A stretch of DNA of 64,000 bases from Sequoia sempervirens (Eukaryota > Streptophyta > Pinopsida > Cupressales > Cupressaceae), in assembly GCA_007258455.2 (NCBI GenBank), contig VDFB02047230.1, positions 157,364,635 through 157,428,634 of the forward strand, in the 5' to 3' direction. Below the pieces are notes generated by a model. The model was given only the letters and a program-made list of their open reading frames with translations, made no database searches and was not told the origin of the DNA. The first letter of the stretch is position 1. Each line of letters begins with the position of its first letter. Positions 1 through 11,182 of the stretch are shown in pieces. The position numbers were made by a program, and so were the translations under genes.

Positions 1-253
1 TCAAGGAGTCACTCCCTCCACTGGAAACGATTGTGATGGAAACTTCAATGAAAAAATAAGATTCTCCCACTCCTCCTCAAGCTGAGACCTTTAGCTCTTA
101 GAGCCAAAAAAACCACCTTGTGCATGAGCATAAGCATCAAAGGATGGCTCTAGCCACTAAGCAAGCTACTTTGTAGGAGGAAGGGGAGCCAACAACTCCT
201 ATTTCGGTGTCTTTTGTTGAGTCCTCCTCTTCTACCCCTTACACTTTAGTTCT
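1..253 (+). pseudogene. Decayed Pro/Ser/Thr-rich reading frame, 5' part, cut by Copia insertion
   Basis: From about base 35 one plus-strand frame reads as Pro/Ser/Thr-rich protein with three stops. It includes the peptides DSPTPPQAETFSS and EGEPTTPISVSFVESSSSTP. The same frame resumes after the Copia element at 7662, once one copy of the 5-bp target duplication is removed, so this was one continuous sequence before insertion. I recognise no domain. Low-complexity tails of this kind occur in retroelement ORFs as well as host proteins. It is degraded and I assign no function. Confidence 0.35.
249..253. repeat. Target-site duplication GTTCT, left copy
   Basis: GTTCT lies immediately left of the LTR that opens with TGTAAGG at 254. 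The same five bases follow the other LTR at 7657-7661. A 5-bp duplication is usual for Ty1/Copia integration and fixes both element ends. Confidence 0.9.
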
Positions 254-1867
254 TGTAAGGAAAATTAGATGCGGAAATAATTCTCCTAATGTCAATACCT
301 CAGGAAAGAATGTAGACATAATTTTAAATTTTACAATTACAGTCAAGTTAAGATGCACTAAGAAATAGATTACAAAAACATAGTTTTGACAATCACACAA
401 GAACACCAGATATATGTGGGAAAACCCTTAAAGGAGAAAAACCCACCACAACAAGAGAAATCACTTTGTATTATAGTAATTGAGATTACATACAATTTAT
501 AGACTTATCTTTTTGGTGTCTGTTTATAGCAACATTCACCATGAAAAATCTTTCTACAGGAACCTTTGAGTTACAAACTTTATAGAATAGATTACATTCA
601 CTGATAAAATCACTCAACCATCCATCGATCCAATCAACCACCGAACCAATCGATAATCCAATCGATCACAAATTTCAATCACAGAGTATATCCATGGCAT
701 TCCCTTGTCTATCGAACTTCCTCACATAATTGTTGCAACTGACTGCCTTCCAACTATTCCCATTCGGCTCCTCCTATTCATGCATGAGATGCCACATTAG
801 ATAGTCTTACTCGGTCAATAGAATTCGCAATGTACTGGCATCTCGGTGAGACACTAACAGTGTCTTGCCGATGCCACATAGACTTCATATCGATGTCGCC
901 AAGAGTCTCTGTTATCGCTAAGATGTTCTATCAAGCCTCATGAGTTACACCGAGTCACCAAGCAATCACCCAGACCTATCACATTTGCCAGGAGATCATA
1001 CCGAGTTGCCAAAGGTATGCCGAAGACACAAGTCATATCGAGCTCCAAAGGATAGTTGGAAAGACATACCGATATCGTCGAGAGGTTTCTTCGAGACATA
1101 AAGGTTACCCCGAAGTGTTCATCCATCGCCAAGACATTTCCCTTTGCTGAGAGAACATATCGATCTCCATATGTTACCTCAAAGGCTCCAACATAAAACA
1201 ATGTCGACGAGACATGTAGCTCTCGCTAAGACTTCTCACTGAGCTCTAGGACTTACCCTAAAAGCTTCATCTGTCACCAAGAGTTATACTGAAGATCCCA
1301 CAAGATGTTCCTGTCGGTGAGACCTTCAACGTTCACTGAGATGTCTTCCTGGGACCTCGAGTTACCTCGATAGCCAACACTTGATCCTCCATCGGTGAGA
1401 CATTTATGCATCGCTAAGAGTTCATAGTGAACCCTTAGTGCTACCCCGATGATTCCAAGTGTGTCCCAGTTAGCAAGACTTTAACTCTTCACTGGGACTT
1501 CTCACCGAGTCATTTGTTACGAAGAAGACACCAGCAGTATTCATGTCAGCAGGACATTAGCTTTCACTAAGACTCTTCACCGAGACGCCATGTTACACCG
1601 AAGATCCTGGTCACCAAGAGTCTCCTCGATACACGATTGAATGGCATGTTAGCCAGAGGTCTCCCGAGCATTATGAGGTCATAACCAACACTCCTAGTCA
1701 CATCGATAGACAAAAGTGAACCTTTTGGAAAGATAGAAGCTAGGTCATAGCGACCTATTCAAAATAGAATGAATCAAACTACTAGTCGGCCAGACAATGA
1801 AGATGTCACACCGACTTGGCTCAAATGGAGGTTTCAACATGTATTTTTTCAGGCACATATTCCAACA
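254..1867 (-). repeat. Copia 3' LTR (1614 bp)
   Basis: Read on the minus strand it starts TGTTGGAATATGTGCC and ends TTTCCTTACA. It matches 6043-7656 along its whole length, and both copies are exactly 1614 bp. The part at roughly 780-1700 consists of diverged short subrepeats with phrases such as CTCGGTATGACTTG, TCTTGGCGA and TTGCCGAC. The end nearest 254 carries the motif GGGTTTTCCCAC followed by a T-rich stretch, probably in the transcribed part of the LTR. At 1.6 kb it is longer than the few-hundred-bp LTRs typical of Tnt1-like elements. Confidence 0.95.
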
Positions 1868-1880
1868 ATCTCCCACTTGA
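1868..1880 (-). other. Copia polypurine tract
   Basis: On the minus strand TCAAGTGGGAGAT directly precedes the 3' LTR. This is the expected place and composition for the plus-strand DNA primer of a plant Copia element. The same 13 bases precede the 3' LTR of the element at 55597-63676. Confidence 0.88.
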
Positions 1881-1929
1881 CAAAGATCATACAGGCACCT
1901 CCAAAGCACAAATAAAACTTACTGAAAAT

Positions 1930-2700
1930 CATGGGCACTAAGGCCCATCGAACTGGCACACCACCTGAACTTTTCTGTGCTCACTAGCTTCGTCAATGCA
2001 TCTGCAACATTCTCCAGAGTATCAACCTTTTCCAAATTGACCTTTCCATCCTCCACCATATCTCGTACAAAGTGGTACTATACATCAATATGTTTCGTCC
2101 TGGCATGGAAAGTAGGGTTCTTTGCCAAACAAATTGCACTCTGACTATCACATAAAATAGTTATTTCCCCTGCATCAAAACCAATGTTATAACACAAACG
2201 TTTCAGCCATACAACTTCTTTACAAGCATGAGTAGCTACCATGTATTCAGCCTCTGTAGCGGACAAAGCGACTATAGCTTGCCGCTTGCTCATCCAACTC
2301 ACTACACCACCATTCATCATGAAAACATATCCACTGGTGGATCTCCTGCTGTCAATGTCCCCTGCCCAATCAAAATCTACATATCCACGAATGCTGAGAG
2401 TCCTCTGTGATTCAAGCAAATTCCCATGGTAACACAATGCAAAATCTAAAGTGCCCTTCAAATATTTGAAAACTCTTTTCACAGCATCCCAATGCGTTCT
2501 TCTTGGATTATCCATAAATCGACTAAGTACTCCCACTACTTGGGCAATGTCTAGCCTTGTATAGACCACTGCATACATGAAACTATTTACTGCACTAGCA
2601 TAGGGTACACTGGTCATCTCCTCTATCTTAGTAGGAGATTTTGGATAGTCCTCAATAGATAGCTTTGTTCCTTGCAAGACTGGAACAACTAACTACTTGC
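1930..2700 (-). pseudogene. Copia RNase H domain
   Basis: The longest open stretch is 2677-2078. It shows the Copia RNase H landmarks in order: an Asp in FDWAGD, a Glu in SATEAEY, an Asp in LCDSQSA, and downstream of a stop, NVADALTK near the polypurine tract. The enzyme removes RNA from the RNA/DNA hybrid during reverse transcription in the virus-like particle. The catalytic residues look kept, but the frame is broken from RT upstream and stops just after the KHIDV motif. Confidence 0.88.
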
Positions 2701-2719
2701 AATCATTCATGCAAAATCT

Positions 2720-3540
2720 CTCTAAAACAATCCTTATATACTTACTCTGATTGAGCCAAAGCTTTCTATTCTTCTTATCCCTGGTTATCTCCATCCCTAG
2801 AATATACCTTGCTATACCAAGATCCTTCATTTTGAACTTAGCAGACAACTGATACTTAAGATCATAAATCATTAGCTTGCTATTTCCTATAACAACATAT
2901 CAACATAAAGAGCAATAACAAGTACTCGATCACCTTCAGCTTTATAATATACACAGTGATCAAATTTTGATCTCACAAATCCCAAAGACAATACAAATGT
3001 ATCAAATTTCTGGTACCACATTCTAGGTGACTGCTTTAACCCATACAGAGACTTCTTTAATTTGCATACCAGTTTTTCTTTACCTTTTTCAACAAAGTGC
3101 TCAGGCTGGGACATATAGATTTCTTCTTCAAGATCACCATGAAGAAATGTTGTTTTCACATCCATTTGTTCTACCTCTAAGTCATATGCTGCTGCAAGTG
3201 ACAAAAGAAATCTAATAGATGTCAGCTTTGCTACAGGAGAAAATATTTCCCCATAATCAATTCCCTCTACCTGGGAATAACCCTTTGCAACCAGTCTTGC
3301 CTTGTACTTTTCTACAGTACCATCCAGACCAATCTTTTTCTTAAATACCCATTTACAGCCCACAAGTTTTCTGCCTTCAAGCAAGGGAACAAAACTCCAA
3401 GTTTCATTTTTATCTAATGATGCCTTCTCTTCTTACATGGCTTATAACCAAGAGTCTGAATTAGACATTTTAATTGCCTCTTTTACAGTCCTAGGTTCAT
3501 CTATGCTAGAAATCAAAGTATAGGCACAAGTAGAATCAAT
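2720..3540 (-). pseudogene. Copia reverse transcriptase, active site damaged
   Basis: The open stretch 3384-2887 begins near KLVGCKWVFK and includes KARLVAKGYSQ, EQMDVKTTFLHGDL and LKKSLYGLKQSPRMWY, all hallmarks of the Copia RT (RVT_2). The catalytic box at 2907-2896 reads YVDM rather than YVDD: one Asp codon is gone, and a further single-base loss a few codons on causes a frameshift and stop. Loss of one of the two metal-binding Asp residues should abolish polymerase activity. The fragment between RT and RNase H (about 2880-2680) is degraded. Confidence 0.92.
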
Positions 3541-3576
3541 CATTGAGAACCCATACCTATATGGTTGTTTTCTTTC

Positions 3577-4500
3577 TCAGGTTGACCTCCTCAGTGGCTG
3601 AGGCTGAGGTTGTTCTTCTTCTTCCGAACTTTCAGAACTGCTCGAGCTCTCCTCAGATTCAGGTACATTTTGAATTTCCAATTCCTCTTTCTCTAGTGTA
3701 GGAGGAATTAATGCTACATCCTTATTGTTTTCTGACTTTGTCTCTGACTGCATATCCAAAGTGGAAGGTTTCAACTCATGAAAGATTACACTTCTATGAT
3801 ATAGAACCTTCTCCATATTAGGATTCCAAAGCTTGTATCCTTTTATGACAGCACTATAGCCTATAAAAATACATTTCACAGCCTTGTTCTCTAGTTTATA
3901 TCTTTTCACATCCAGCACATGAGCATATGCCTCGCAGCCAAAAACATGAACATGTCTAAGAGAGGGCTTCTTACCAGACCACGCTTCCAAAGGTGCTTTC
4001 TCAACAAGAGTAGAATTTGGAGAACAATTAATTAGATAACATGTAGTAGATATAGCCTTAGCCCATAACTTCTCCTCCAAGCCAGCACTACTAAGCATAC
4101 TTTGTGCTCTCTCCATCACTATCCTATTGAACCTTTTTGCAACTCCATTCTGCTATGGAGTATAAGGTGTAGTCTTATTTCTTTTGATTCCATGGTCTTT
4201 ATAGTATCTTTCAAATTCATTAGAACAAAATTCACCACCATTATCAGTCCTTAAGCTTTTTATTTTTCTACCAGTCTAATTTTCAACAAGGTTCTTAAAT
4301 TCCTTAAATCGACTGTACACTTCTGATTTACTTTTCAAAAAATAAACGAATGCTCTTCTTGAATAATCATCAATGAACGACACATAGTATCTTGACTTAG
4401 ACAAAGAAGGAACATCCACTAGACCAAATACATCCGAATGAATATAATCTAACAAACTAGAAGATTTATGAGGACTAGAATAAAACAAAACACAGTGTTG
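3577..4500 (-). pseudogene. Copia integrase core, DDE changed to DDK
   Basis: Two open stretches (4488-4276 and 4119-3577) give the integrase core. The first catalytic Asp is in IHSDVFG (codon at 4432-4434) and the second in RTDNGGEF (4243-4245). The Glu position reads QNGVAKRFN, where the family has Glu; the Lys codon is at 4135-4137 and the change fits one G-to-A transition. A stop at 4153-4155 lies just before it. Downstream are the Copia-typical HVFGCEAYAHV and a Glu/Ser-rich linker to RT. The ancestral protein would have inserted cDNA into host DNA; this one lacks the triad and is interrupted. Confidence 0.92.
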
Positions 4501-5140
4501 CTTTCCATATATACAGTGTTCACAAAATTCAAATTCAAGATTTCAGTCTTCAAGCCCCTCAACCAGGTTTTTGTTCTTCAAGTTTTTTAAACCTTTTTCT
4601 CCTATGTGGCCTAACTTATGATGCCAAAGCATAGTCTTCTCTGCAGGAAGTTTTACTTCCATAGAGTTTACATAATTAGGGATATGTCCCTCTTTACCTC
4701 CATGAGCAGCTTTTAGTGACTTTCTAGAGACATTGTTACATTGAACAGCCTGTGCATCCAGCTTGTATAGGGTACCAATTCGAGCACCTCTAGCCAGCAC
4801 CATTGAACCTCTAGTCATCTTGTAGCCATTTCTAGAGAACATAACTTGCACTCTGATATCATTTAGCATACTTACAGAAAGTAAGTTTCGAGCCAGACCT
4901 AGAATATGCATTACATTATTGATTCCCTTTACTCTGCCATTAGGGAATTGTATCTTGACTCTTCCATGTCCAACAATCTCCACAGTTGAATCACTTGCTA
5001 AATTCACCTTTCCACCATCCTATTCTTCATACTTTTTGAACCACTCTCTATGAGATGTCATGTGGAACGATGCTCCAGAATCAATCAACCAGACATCGTC
5101 TGATGCCTGTGTTGCCAAGGCTACAATGAAGACGTCACCA
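4500..5140 (-). pseudogene. Copia protease and pre-integrase zinc domain
   Basis: The aspartic protease motif IDSGASFHM is intact (codons for DSGA at 5082-5071). A stop at 5020-5022 follows about 17 codons later. The frame continues through MHILGLARNLLSVS to LWHHKLGHIG. After a stop near 4540 comes CEHCIYGKQH, completing the His/His/Cys/Cys zinc finger of the gag_pre-integrs domain. The protease would have cut the Gag-Pol polyprotein; the zinc finger belongs to the integrase N-terminus. Confidence 0.88.
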
Positions 5141-5195
5141 TCACTATGAGAAGAACCATTATCGAAGAGCCCTTCTTCTTCTTTTTCTCCTCTTT

Positions 5196-5927
5196 ACAAT
5201 CCTTTCAGACATGACCAGGTTTCCCACAGTTCCAACACTTCACCTTGGACTTCTTACTAGGAGACTTTGATCTCCCCTCTGATTTTGATTTTTATTTCTT
5301 TTCCTTCTTCTTTCATTTCTCCTTTGACCTTCCTTTGATAGCAAGAGCCTCCTTCGCCATCTCAGAAGATTTCCTTCTCATTTCTTCTGACAGGAAAGAA
5401 CCAACAATATCCTCCATCTTGAAACTGGATGTTGTACTCCCAATAGCCATCACTAGATGATCCCATGAGTCTGGTAAAGAACACAATAGTAGCATACAAC
5501 AATCCTCTTCTTTAGTCTTCACACCAACAAATGTCAATTGAGCAAGCAGCATGTTAAATGCATTCAAATGATCAACAATAGAGCCTCCTTCCTGCATTCT
5601 CAAAAAGTGCAGCTTCTTCCTCAGGAATAGTTTATTCACCAAGGATTTCCCTTGATAAATAGATGCCAATCTCTTCCACAAAGAAGATGCAGTCTTCTCC
5701 TCATGCACATTCAGAAGCACTAAGTCTGTCAAATAGAGCCTTATCATCCCCTTAGACTTCCTATCTGCAAGGTCCCAATCTTCTTGCTTCATGCCTGTAG
5801 GTTTCACTCCAGCCACAGCAATCCAAAGATCACGGTCAACAAGAAGATCCTCCATCTTGAGTTTCCACAACTCAAAGTTACTGCCATTAAATTTCTCTAT
5901 TTCAATCTTTTCAGATGTACTAGCCAT
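5196..5927 (-). pseudogene. Copia gag with zinc knuckle
   Basis: The longest open stretch of the element (204 codons, 5927-5313) starts MASTSEKIEIEKFNGSNF, the usual start of plant Copia Gag, just downstream of the primer-binding site. The UBN2-type Gag domain follows (FELWKLKMEDLL, LWKRLASIYQGKSL, LRMQEGGSIVDHLNAFN). After a stop and a Lys/Ser-rich stretch comes a CCHC knuckle, CWNCGKPGHV, completed by KDC (5237-5196), with a stop codon inside it at 5205-5207. Gag forms the particle shell and binds the RNA. This copy would yield only a truncated Gag without the knuckle. Confidence 0.92.
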
Positions 5928-6024
5928 CTTAATCTGTAATTAGAAATTAAAAAACTCTACAAGACTCCCTCTAAATAGAATTGACACAAAAAACCCAACG
6001 TACCCACAAGGATAACACAACTAG

Positions 6025-6040
6025 CCAAGCTTTGATACCA
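6025..6040 (-). other. Copia primer-binding site (initiator tRNA-Met)
   Basis: Minus-strand TGGTATCAAAGCTTGG begins two bases after the 5' LTR ends. It matches the 3' end of plant initiator tRNA-Met over TGGTATCA and most of the rest, the usual primer for plant Copia elements. Confidence 0.88.
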
Positions 6041-6042
6041 CT

Positions 6043-7656
6043 TGTAAGGAAAATTAGATGCGGAAACAATTCTCCTAACGTCAATACCTCAGGAAAGAAT
6101 GCAGACATACTTTTAAATTTTATAATTATAGTCAAGTTAAGATGCACTAAGAAATAGATTATAGAAACAGAGTTTTGACAATCACACAAGAACACTAGAT
6201 ATACGTGGGAAAACCCTTATGGGAGAAAAACCCACCACACCAAGAGAAATCACTTTGTATTACAACAATTGAGATTACATACAATTTACAGACTTATCTT
6301 TTTGGTGTTTGTTTATAGCAGCATTCACCATGAACAATCTTTCTATAGGAACCTTTGAGTTATAGACTTTATAGAATAGATTACATTCTCTGATAAAATC
6401 ACTTAACCATCCATCGATCCAATCAACCACCGAACCAATTGATAATCCAACCGATCACAAACTGCAATCACAAAGTATATCCATCGCATTCCCCTATCTG
6501 TCGAACTTCCTCATAGAACCGTCACAACTGATTGCCTTCCAACTGTTCCCATTTGGCTCCTCCTATTCGTCCATGAGATGCCACATCAGATAGTCTTACT
6601 TGGTCAACAGAATTTGCAATGTACTGGCATCTCGGTGAGACACTAACAGTGTCTCGCCGATGCCACATAGAATTCATATCAATGTCGCCAAGAGTCTCTG
6701 TTATCGCTAAGATGTTTTATCAAGCCTCATGAGTTACACCGAGTCACCAAGTAGTCGCCCAGACCTATCACATTCGCCAGGAGATCATAGCGAGTCACCA
6801 AAGGTATACCGAAGACACAAGTCATATCGAGCTCCAAAGGATAGTTGGCAAGACATACCGATATCATAAAGAGGTTTCTCCAAGACATAAAGGTTACCCT
6901 GAAGTGTTCTTCCATTGCCAAGACATTGCCCTTCGCCGAGAGAACATACCGATCTCCATATGTTACCCCGAAGGCTCCAACATAAAACAATGTCAGTGAG
7001 ACATGTAGCTCTCGCTAAGACTTCTCATCGAGCTCTAGGACTTACCTCGAAAGCTTCATCTATCGCCAAGAGTTATACTAAAGATCCCACAAGATGTTCT
7101 TGTCGATGAGACCTTCAACGTTCATTGAGACATCTTCCTGAGACCTCAAGTTACCCCGATAGCCAACACTTGAGCCTCTGTTGGTGAGACATTTATGCAT
7201 CACTAAGAGTTCTTAGCGAACCCTTAGTGCTACCCCGATGATTCCAAGTGTGTCCCCGTCAGCAAGACTTTAACTCTTCGCTGGGACTTCTCACCGAGTC
7301 ATTTGTTATGGCGAAGACACCAACAGTATTCCTGTCGGCAAGACATTAGCTTTTGTTGAGACTCTTCACCAAGCTGCTGTGTTACACTGAAGATCATGGT
7401 TGCCAAGAGTCTCCCTGATACACGATTGAATGGCCTGTCGGCCAGAGGTCTCCCAAGCACTATGAGGTCAGAACGAGCACTCCTAGTCACAATAATAGAC
7501 CAAAGTGAACCTTTCGGCAAGATAGAAGCTAGGTCACAGTGACCTGTTCAAAACATAATGAATCAAACTACTAGTCGGCCAGACAATGAAGATGTCACAC
7601 CAACTTGGCTCTAATGGAGGTTTCAGCCTGTATTGTTTGAGGCACATATTCCAACA
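6043..7656 (-). repeat. Copia 5' LTR (1614 bp)
   Basis: This is the partner of the LTR at 254-1867, with the same length and ends. It would have supplied the promoter. The subrepeat zone spans about 6600-7500 and is colinear with the other LTR, so it was present when the element inserted. An 87-codon open frame in both LTRs (6990-6727 and 1201-938) is a by-product of the subrepeats, not a gene. Confidence 0.95.
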
Positions 7657-7661
7657 GTTCT
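7657..7661. repeat. Target-site duplication GTTCT, right copy
   Basis: This is a perfect copy of 249-253 directly after the LTR terminus TTCCAACA. Confidence 0.9.
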
Positions 7662-8340
7662 TGCCACCTTGATCTTGTTTCCAGCTCCCCCTATGAGTGT
7701 GGATGACCCTCACCCTAAAAGGGTATAAGTTTTCATCACTCCTTTGGTTGAGCCTCCTCTTTTGATGTCCCTTTTGGAAATCCCACCTTTACCCAAGCCC
7801 ATGGATATGTTGAATACCTTGATGGTGTCTGATACATTTTCCTTGCTTCTTCCTCACCTTCTACTTCATCTATGGGGATCTCACATACTCAAATGAAATG
7901 CAAGTTGGAGGATGAAATTGCTTCTAATGGGGGTCATAAAAAGGGATTTCCTTATTCAAAAGTTGTCTCTGTGTTGGCTTGCATTGTGCTAGTGACGAAG
8001 GCAACCCTAGTATCCCCAGAGTTTGTCAATTCCCCCAAGTCTTTAAGTGAGGTTGATAGTGGATCTCAAGAGCCTCCTTCATCGCCATAACACTCTCATA
8101 AAGTGCATGTTCAACTCAGTAGATGATGTCCCAGATCTGTTGGTGATTTTTGAAAAATCAATGACATTTATCTCATAGGAGTTGAGCAAAGAAGACCTCG
8201 AGGGGCCCTCTATTTTGTCTCTTGTTGTAGGAGAGTTGGAGGTTTCTCCCCTTACTATCCTGCCCTTTTCGGCTCATCCACATTCCCCTTATAATGATCT
8301 AGATTGGGATAACAATGACCTCTTAGTTGTTGAGGACTAG
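7662..8340 (+). pseudogene. Decayed Pro/Ser/Thr-rich reading frame, 3' part
   Basis: This continues the frame of 35-253, with peptides such as APPMSVDDPHPKRV and LLEIPPLPKPMDMLNTL. It then shifts frame near 7870 into a 72-codon open stretch (to 8090) and further acidic pieces (DDVPDLLVIFEK, YNDLDWDNNDLL). At least three stops and two frameshifts are needed to follow it. The composition resembles the tail of a retroelement ORF, but no domain is recognisable and I cannot assign a family. Confidence 0.35.
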
Positions 8341-11039
8341 GACGAAACCTCTTCTTTATCTGTAGATTAGATTTGTGTGTGTGTTGTGTTTCCCCCATTC
8401 TTGTTTTATATGTTCCTCAAGGACCCTTGTCACCCTTGTAGGTGCTTGGATATAGAAGTGTTTTGTTTCATGAACTTTTTATATTTGTTACATCATTCTT
8501 CCTCTATTGTGTCTTCATTTTTGAAGATTGGGCATGATGCAAAGTGTTGGGGGCATTTAGGCCTCCCTTGCATGTTGACCCAATTTTTTATTTTTATATT
8601 TTTTCACGTAACTTTCTTCACATGTTCTGATATAGTAGGGGATTGATGAAAATTCATATATATTATTATATTGTATTTATCTATTTATATCTATGAGCAT
8701 CTCTAATCCCAAAATATCAGATCCCCCTATCTCTTATTGTCTTTGTTTTGCTTACATTGTCTTTTTATCTTTCTCTCTTATTTGCTTGCTTTGTGATGTT
8801 GTGGTTCCTATGTGTTGTCCCTCACATGTGCGACAACATTTCCATGATTAAATCTTGTCATGTATCACAAGGTACAAAACTACTTTCTCCTCTTTCCTTA
8901 GGATGTCATGTGCCTTAGTGTGTAGTACACGCCATCCTAAGGGGGTCTATCATATTGTTTCAATTTTCAAAAGGGTGTATTTGGTAGCCAACACACTATT
9001 TTTCAAAAATTGCATTCTTCAATAAGGACCCCTAACAAAATGTTTCTTTCATCACATATTTGTAAAGAAATAATCTAAAAAATTTCCTTTGAGAAGCGAG
9101 TACCTTTTCTGATGAGGAAGTCTGAAAACTTGATCTTGTGAGGGAGTATTCTTCCTTTCAAATTACTTGAAGAAATAGATCTTTTGAAAGGATTCCTTGA
9201 TGCTAGAATCATTTGCAAAAACTATCATTGTCTTTAAAATAGAGCGTCCATTGAGTGGACCCCTTTGAAAGCTTCTCCTTCAATTGTTGGTTATCTATGC
9301 AACTATTTGTCTACCTGTGTGGATTTTTGTTATCTAACATGTTTTGTTTACGGATTAACATGTTGCTTTGTAAGTCCTATGAAGCTGATTTTTCAATCAA
9401 GCTTGGAGGACTAAGGACCTCGAGCTTGCCTTGGAGGACTGAGAACCTGTGAGGGCCTATCAGACTCTATGGAGCCTTTAACATCTAGCCTTCCTCAAGA
9501 CCAAGCACCTTCAAAGCCTTCTTTTCACCTTTCATAGGTTCGAGGGACTATGACACAATTGTTCAACTCTCTCCTTAGGACCGAGTACCTATGGAGCCAT
9601 TTCTTCTTCTTGTGCTTTTAGGTGTGTTGGATTTTGGTCTGCTTCCTCGATGGTTCAAGTATACATTTCTCAACTTTCACTCTATTTTATTGCACATTCA
9701 CTGACACTTATGCTCACTAAAGTGGAAGGAAAATTTAATGGCATGAATTTACACCACTCACAAATTCTCTGTTTGCGCACCACCTACATTAAACAAATTA
9801 AATTTGATGATGTTATTCCATGTCCTTCATTCGCTTCCCATCCACTTGGAATTTTTTTTGTGTCGGTGGAGCATATTCTATAAAAGACACTAGCATGGTG
9901 TGTGGATGTCTATGTGGCTCGCTATTGTCCAGACAAGATTCTTACCTCTAGAATCTATAGAGGTGTTACAACTCTCCATTAGTGATGAAGTGTAATGTTT
10001 TTGCACCCTTGACTGACCTTGAATGACTCCTTTGCCTCTAATTTCATCTTCAAATTACTCCCCTTCATTCATTCCCTCTCTCTTGGTAACTTTTAGATCT
10101 TCTTGGCATTCTACTTGATCATTCTTACTTCTACACACTTCACTCATAGCATTCTCACCACCATTGAAGCCACAAGTTTATACTTTGTTTTTGTTTGTTT
10201 TACTTTTCTTGTTGTTGTGGAAACATTGGCATCTACAAGCTTTCAAGCTCATGCCTTCTCCCATTTTTCTTCAGCGCATGTGGTTGAAGGTGATATCACG
10301 CCATTTCCTTTCCTTTAGCATTATCGTATTATTCTCATACCATATTGTTGTTTATATAGTGCATAGTACTTTTTCAATACTTTATTTATTACATTTCTCT
10401 ATCATTTCTATACTAGATGTTCATGGAGGTGGAAACACCAATGCGAGGGACTAATTGTGGTAGTCTTCTATACACAACCCCAACATTTTCCTATCACTAT
10501 GTGTGTAGGTACTTTGTTCGTGTGGAGCTTGCAGGAGGTTGGACTGACCATAAGTTGGATTTCTACTACCTTTGCTTGTCATTTTGTTCATAATCAATCT
10601 ATCTTTCAAGTTAAAGTATTATTCTTATTATTAAGCTATCTAGTTGCTTTTTGTTTTTGTTATTGTATTAAATTGTATTTTTAGGTCGTTAGTAGGTTTC
10701 TTTAGATTTTAGACTATACTTTACACTTGTCTATATAGATTCCAGAACCCAAATGATACGCCAATGTGTCGCACTATTGTTCGTTCCCTCCGCTGGAGTC
10801 CTCTAGTAGTGAGCTACCTAATTTGTAGTCTGGACTCTAGAAACCCACTCACTTGACTTCCTGAGCCTTTCATATTGGTAGAAGAAAATAGGCAAATCAA
10901 TTGTCCTTCCTTTTTACCCTCTTAACATCAAACTATCGTTAACAATCCCTTAGCATGAGGTAGATTAGGGTAGCTAATTGTTCTAGACCCTCCCACGACC
11001 TGGGGTCCTAAGCAGTCGGTCCCCCTCCTCTACAGTGGT
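8341..11039. other. Non-coding, T-rich stretch with no recognised feature
   Basis: The plus strand is T-rich and has only short open frames that look like chance. At 8547-8560 GTTGGGGGCATTTA resembles a Gypsy polypurine tract but I found no LTR to go with it. The last 300 bases (10740-11039) may be the 5' leader of the LINE that follows, but its start cannot be placed. Confidence 0.4.
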
Positions 11040-11182
11040 AATGGTGGTAGGTATGCTGATGGTGTGGTTGTTGGTGTGAATGTTTCAATTGCTTGTCTGG
11101 CTATTGGTGGGGTTGGTGGGTCTTTTTCCTTTATTGGTGTTCCAAACTATTCAGTCTTTATTGTTGTTGATTCTTTACTATA

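Larger units (their letters stand above)
254..7656 (-). mobile_element. Full-length degenerate Ty1/Copia retrotransposon (7403 bp)
   Basis: The element is complete on the minus strand: 5' LTR at 6043-7656, primer-binding site, gag, protease, integrase, reverse transcriptase, RNase H, polypurine tract, 3' LTR at 254-1867, with GTTCT on both sides. The protease-integrase-RT-RNase H order defines Copia. The gag opening and RNase H sequence resemble the Tork/Tnt1 group, judged by eye only. Every coding domain carries stops or frameshifts and the RT and integrase active sites are damaged, so this copy cannot move on its own. In the first 95 or so bases the two LTRs differ at about six sites, mostly transitions, so the insertion is not recent. 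Confidence 0.95.

Noticed and set aside
938..1201. An 87-codon open frame conserved in both Copia LTRs (also 6727-6990)
   Set aside because: It is conserved only because the LTRs are copies of each other. It lies within the subrepeat zone, resembles no protein, and is not part of any transcript order that makes sense.
6025..6040. tRNA-like sequence next to LTRs (also 19501-19517 and 57646-57658)
   Set aside because: Only the short complement of the initiator tRNA-Met 3' end is present, so these are primer-binding sites, not tRNA genes.
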